Below, piece after piece: positions 12,579 through 15,826 of a stretch of 15,826 nucleotides of DNA (positions are counted from its first letter, which is position 1; each line of letters begins with the position of its first letter). This DNA comes from Lonsdalea quercina subsp. quercina (GTDB lineage: Bacteria; Pseudomonadota; Gammaproteobacteria; Enterobacterales; Enterobacteriaceae). The DNA lies in the NCBI RefSeq assembly GCF_000688655.1, contig NZ_JIBO01000006.1, positions 437,179 to 453,004 on the forward strand, read 5' to 3'. Made by a program: the position numbers and the translations under genes. The notes beneath the pieces were generated by a model that worked only from the letters and a program-made list of their open reading frames with translations, had not been told where the DNA came from and did no database searches.

Positions 12579-12639
12579 AAAAAAAACCTGAATCACTTCC
12601 CTGGCGGTCTCATGACGACTCAGGAAGCGATTCAGGTTT
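12579..12639 (-). terminator. Intrinsic terminator between bglG and bglF
   Basis: On the minus strand AAACCTGAATCGCTTCC (12639-12623) pairs with GGAAGTGATTCAGGTTT (12600-12584), 17 positions with one mismatch, which is a G-U pair in RNA. A run of eight T follows (12586-12579). The 5' arm overlaps the end of the RAT at 12635-12680, so binding of BglG to the RAT would block this terminator. It prevents expression of bglF and the downstream genes without inducer. Confidence 0.93.
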
Positions 12640-12680
12640 CGCCTGCGTTGTCCTAACTAAGACAAATGCAGTAACAATCC
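12635..12680 (-). promoter_or_regulatory. Ribonucleic antiterminator RAT-2 with expanded apical loop
   Basis: The flanks GGATTGTTACTGC and GCAGGCGAAACC match the classic BglG target (GGATTGTTACTGC-ATTC-GCAGGCAAAACC) almost exactly. The usual 4-base loop is replaced by 21 bases in which TTGTC pairs with GACAA around an 8-base loop, giving a longer RAT hairpin of 46 bases. The 3' end overlaps the terminator arm, the hallmark of this control. BglG dimers should bind here to allow transcription into bglF. Confidence 0.9.
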
Positions 12681-12774
12681 AAATCTTTGAGCAGATTGCG
12701 GGGTTTTGATCACTCAGGCAAGCGACTTTAATCAGTTGATAACTAATTTGTGATGCACAACACCCTTTTGTTTT

Positions 12775-13722
<948 letters not shown>

Positions 13723-13903
13723 TCATCATCAACCTCCCCCCCAACTCTCTCAATATGCATCACCGAGAAACGTGACGAGGATCGACAGAAAAGCTCAAAA
13801 ATTGCACATTATTTTTTTCAATGCTCGCATAGATAGCGAAATATGGCGCAGAAACAATGCATCGCATTATTTTTATCTGCGGGGAAAAATGATTGCAGAG
13901 AGA

Positions 13904-13924
13904 TTGCGCAACACCAGTGCGCAA
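13904..13924. promoter_or_regulatory. Inverted repeat, candidate operator in bglG-pykF intergenic region
   Basis: TTGCGCA and TGCGCAA form a perfect 7-7-7 inverted repeat about 190-210 bases upstream of RAT-1. A second smaller palindrome TGCGTAAACGCA lies at 13948-13959. Their position in the divergent region fits regulator binding, but I cannot assign a protein. No reliable bglG promoter or strong CRP site could be picked between 13717 and 13990 by eye; a 7-G tract on the minus strand occurs at 13736-13742. Confidence 0.35.
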
Positions 13925-13991
13925 AAGTGAAAAATCGCCTATTTTTTTGCGTAAACGCACTAAAATATAGGTTATCATACTGCCTCACCGC

Positions 13992-14019
13992 TTGTTTCTC
14001 ATCACCCAGCAACTATAAT
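13992..14019 (+). promoter_or_regulatory. Probable sigma-70 promoter of pykF
   Basis: A perfect -10 hexamer TATAAT at 14014-14019 is preceded by TTGTTT at 13992-13997 with a 16-base spacer, a moderate -35. Transcription would start near 14026, about 250 bases before the pykF start codon. The Cra-like operator lies immediately downstream, supporting this as the regulated promoter. Confidence 0.65.
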
Positions 14020-14026
14020 ACGGGCG

Positions 14027-14275
14027 TTGTCTTATTGAATGGTTTCAGCAAACTACCGTGCCAAGATTAATAACAAGTTTTAAAACGGTATTACCTCGTT
14101 TCATCCCCTCTTTTAGGATGATATCTGACCCTGAGTGCCTTCAAAATTTCGGTTGCTGTCACTCTCTGCACTCAATGTGTTCTGTCTCTTTTTTCAGCAA
14201 ATCCCTATCGGGGGTTAGCATCCTTAACCACCGGTTCCCATTTTTATCCATCACAACTTGTAGAAATTAACCGTT
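14027..14275 (+). other. Long pykF 5' leader
   Basis: About 250 transcribed bases with no convincing gene. Small hairpins occur at 14101-14121 (TCATCC/GGATGA) and around 14214-14231 (GGTTA/TAACC). A pyrimidine-rich stretch with TTTTTT precedes the last part. The region before the ATG (GTAGAAATTAACCGTT) has no strong ribosome site, which is odd for a highly expressed glycolytic gene. No known riboswitch class was recognised. Confidence 0.45.
14036..14049 (-). promoter_or_regulatory. Cra (FruR)-like operator upstream of pykF
   Basis: The minus-strand sequence GCTGAAACCATTCA matches the Cra consensus GCTGAAWCGWTTCA at 13 of 14 positions. It lies about 10-23 bases after the predicted start of transcription, where a bound repressor would block RNA polymerase. 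In E. coli Cra represses pykF and is released by fructose-1-phosphate, so the same control is likely here. Confidence 0.75.
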
Positions 14276-15688
14276 ATGAAAAAGACCAAAATCGTTTGTA
14301 CTATCGGCCCTAAAACTGAGTCCGAGGAAATGCTGGCCAAGCTGTTGAACGCAGGCATGAACGTTATGCGCCTGAACTTTTCTCACGGTGACTACGCCGA
14401 ACACGGTCAACGCATTACGAATCTGCGCGCCATCATGCAGAAAACCGGACAGAAAGCCGCCATCCTGCTGGACACCAAAGGTCCAGAAATCCGCACCATG
14501 AAGCTGGAAAACGGTGCTGATGTTGCTCTGTCTGCCGGACAGACTTTCACCTTCACGACCGATCAGAGCGTCATCGGTAACAAAGATCGCGTAGCGGTAA
14601 CCTACGCAGGATTCCCAGAAGACTTGAGCGTCGGCAATACCGTGCTGGTCGATGATGGTCTGATCGGTATGGAAGTCACTGCCATTAACGGCAACGAAGT
14701 CGTCTGTAAGGTACTGAACAACGGCGACCTGGGCGAAAACAAAGGCGTTAACCTGCCAGGCGTTTCCATTCAGTTGCCGGCTCTGGCAGAAAAAGACAAA
14801 CGCGACCTAATCTTCGGTTGCGAACAAGGTGTTGATTTTGTAGCCGCTTCCTTCATCCGTAAACGTTCCGACGTTGAAGACATCCGTGCTCATCTGAAAC
14901 AACACGGCGGTGAACACATCCAGATCATCTCCAAAATCGAAAACCAGGAAGGTCTGAACAACTTCGACGAAATCCTGGAAGCTTCTGACGGCATCATGGT
15001 TGCTCGTGGCGACCTGGGCGTGGAAATCCCGGTTGAAGAAGTTATCTTCGCTCAGAAAATGATGATCGAAAAATGTAACCAGGCGCGCAAAGTCGTTATT
15101 ACCGCGACGCAGATGCTGGATTCCATGATCAAGAACCCGCGTCCGACCCGTGCGGAAGCGGGTGACGTCGCCAACGCCATCATCGACGGCACCGACGCCG
15201 TTATGCTGTCTGGCGAAAGCGCCAAGGGTAAATACCCACTGGAAGCGGTCAGCATCATGGCCACTATCTGTGAGCGCACTGACAAGGTCATGAAACCGCG
15301 TCTGGAACGTGCCGCGAACACCGGCCGCCTGCGCATCACCGAAGCCGTCTGCCGCGGCGCGGTAGAAACTGCAGAGAAACTGGAAGCGCCGCTGATTGTG
15401 GTAGCAACCAGCGGCGGTAAATCTGCGAAGTCCATTCGTAAGTACTTCCCGGATGCACGTATTCTGGCGCTGACCACCAATGAAGTCACCGCACGTCAGC
15501 TGATTCTGACTAAAGGCGTAGAAACGCAGTTAGTGAAAGAAATCGCTTCTACCGACGATTTCTACCGCATTGGTAAAGACGCTGCGCTGGAAAGTGGTTT
15601 TGCCAAATCAGGCGACGTTGTCGTCATGGTATCCGGCGCTTTGGTACCGAGCGGCACCACCAACACCGCTTCCGTACACCGCCTGTAA
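14276..15688 (+). CDS. pykF: Pyruvate kinase I
   Basis: A 470-residue cytoplasmic enzyme, exactly the length of E. coli PykF, that makes pyruvate and ATP from phosphoenolpyruvate and ADP at the end of glycolysis. The start [20 protein letters not shown] is typical. Substrate-site Arg32 lies in [12 protein letters not shown]. The catalytic Lys220 and metal ligands Glu222 and Asp246 lie in [10 protein letters not shown] and [12 protein letters not shown]. The B domain occupies about 71-167 and the C-terminal fructose-1,6-bisphosphate regulatory domain about 350-470, with [18 protein letters not shown] and [15 protein letters not shown]. Codon use is strongly biased towards preferred codons, as expected of a highly expressed gene, unlike the neighbouring bgl genes. 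It is divergent from bglG and probably controlled by Cra. Confidence 0.99.
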   Translation: MKKTKIVCTIGPKTESEEMLAKLLNAGMNVMRLNFSHGDYAEHGQRITNLRAIMQKTGQKAAILLDTKGPEIRTMKLENGADVALSAGQTFTFTTDQSVIGNKDRVAVTYAGFPEDLSVGNTVLVDDGLIGMEVTAINGNEVVCKVLNNGDLGENKGVNLPGVSIQLPALAEKDKRDLIFGCEQGVDFVAASFIRKRSDVEDIRAHLKQHGGEHIQIISKIENQEGLNNFDEILEASDGIMVARGDLGVEIPVEEVIFAQKMMIEKCNQARKVVITATQMLDSMIKNPRPTRAEAGDVANAIIDGTDAVMLSGESAKGKYPLEAVSIMATICERTDKVMKPRLERAANTGRLRITEAVCRGAVETAEKLEAPLIVVATSGGKSAKSIRKYFPDARILALTTNEVTARQLILTKGVETQLVKEIASTDDFYRIGKDAALESGFAKSGDVVVMVSGALVPSGTTNTASVHRL

Positions 15689-15720
15689 TACCTCACGGCG
15701 AAAAGTCACCAATGAGTATC

Positions 15721-15745
15721 AAGCGCCCCTCGGGGCGCTTTTTTT
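15721..15745 (+). terminator. Intrinsic terminator of pykF
   Basis: AAGCGCCCC pairs with GGGGCGCTT, nine bases per arm, closed by a short TC/CTCG loop and followed by a seven-base T-run, a textbook terminator 32 bases after the stop codon. An outer repeat AAAGTCACC (15702-15710) and GGTGACTTT (15749-15757) brackets it. The remaining 70 bases to the right edge hold no recognisable gene; in E. coli lpp would follow. Confidence 0.95.
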
Positions 15746-15826
15746 ATGGGTGACTTTATTTTACTTTTATGTGCTTTTCGGGCAGAGAACGTTCCAGTCA
15801 GTTATGCTAAAAACAGATATCAGTTC

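Noticed and set aside
13741..13800. CRP-like half site around AACGTGACGAGGATCGACAG
   Set aside because: Only one half resembles TGTGA and the other half does not match TCACA; too weak to call as a binding site.

Overview
The window looks like chromosomal DNA of a plant- or soil-associated Enterobacterales member, plausibly of the Pectobacteriaceae type. I base this on a PykF of exactly 470 residues, a bgl operon whose proteins closely match my memory of E. coli BglG, BglF, BglB and BglH, a Cra-type operator before pykF, and a tRNA-Val(GAC) a few kilobases from pykF, as in E. coli (valVW...pykF). Species cannot be fixed from this sequence alone.

Layout. (1) Bases 1-2657, plus strand: the end of an operon for a NitT/TauT-type ABC importer, with a truncated substrate-binding protein, the ATPase and the permease, closed by a strong hairpin. 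(2) Bases 2658-4131: an AT-rich block holding one orphan LuxR-type regulator on the minus strand, whose receiver-like domain lacks the phosphoacceptor Asp. (3) tRNA-Val(GAC) at 4132-4208, plus strand, followed by about 400 bp without a convincing gene. (4) Bases 13716 down to about 4519, minus strand: a six-gene bgl-type catabolic operon in the order bglG, bglF, bglB, a GH78 alpha-L-rhamnosidase-like enzyme, the bglH porin, and a secreted nucleoside-hydrolase-like protein. Both sides of bglG carry a ribonucleic antiterminator (RAT) overlapping an intrinsic terminator, the classic BglG/BglF control. (5) Bases 13630-14275: a divergent regulatory region. (6) pykF on the plus strand with its terminator at the right edge.

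How the operon may work (partly inference): BglH lets aryl-beta-glucosides cross the outer membrane. The exported GH78-like enzyme may trim rhamnose from rhamnosyl-glucosides. BglF imports and phosphorylates the beta-glucoside, and BglB hydrolyses the 6-phosphoglucoside. BglG, controlled by BglF phosphorylation, reads through the two terminators when substrate is present. The nucleoside-hydrolase-like protein is an unexplained extra step in the cell envelope.

The main points worth a second look are the expanded second RAT (46 nt instead of about 29), the insertion of two exported hydrolases into a bgl operon, the pseudo-receiver LuxR protein, and the variable cargo between tRNA-Val and pykF.
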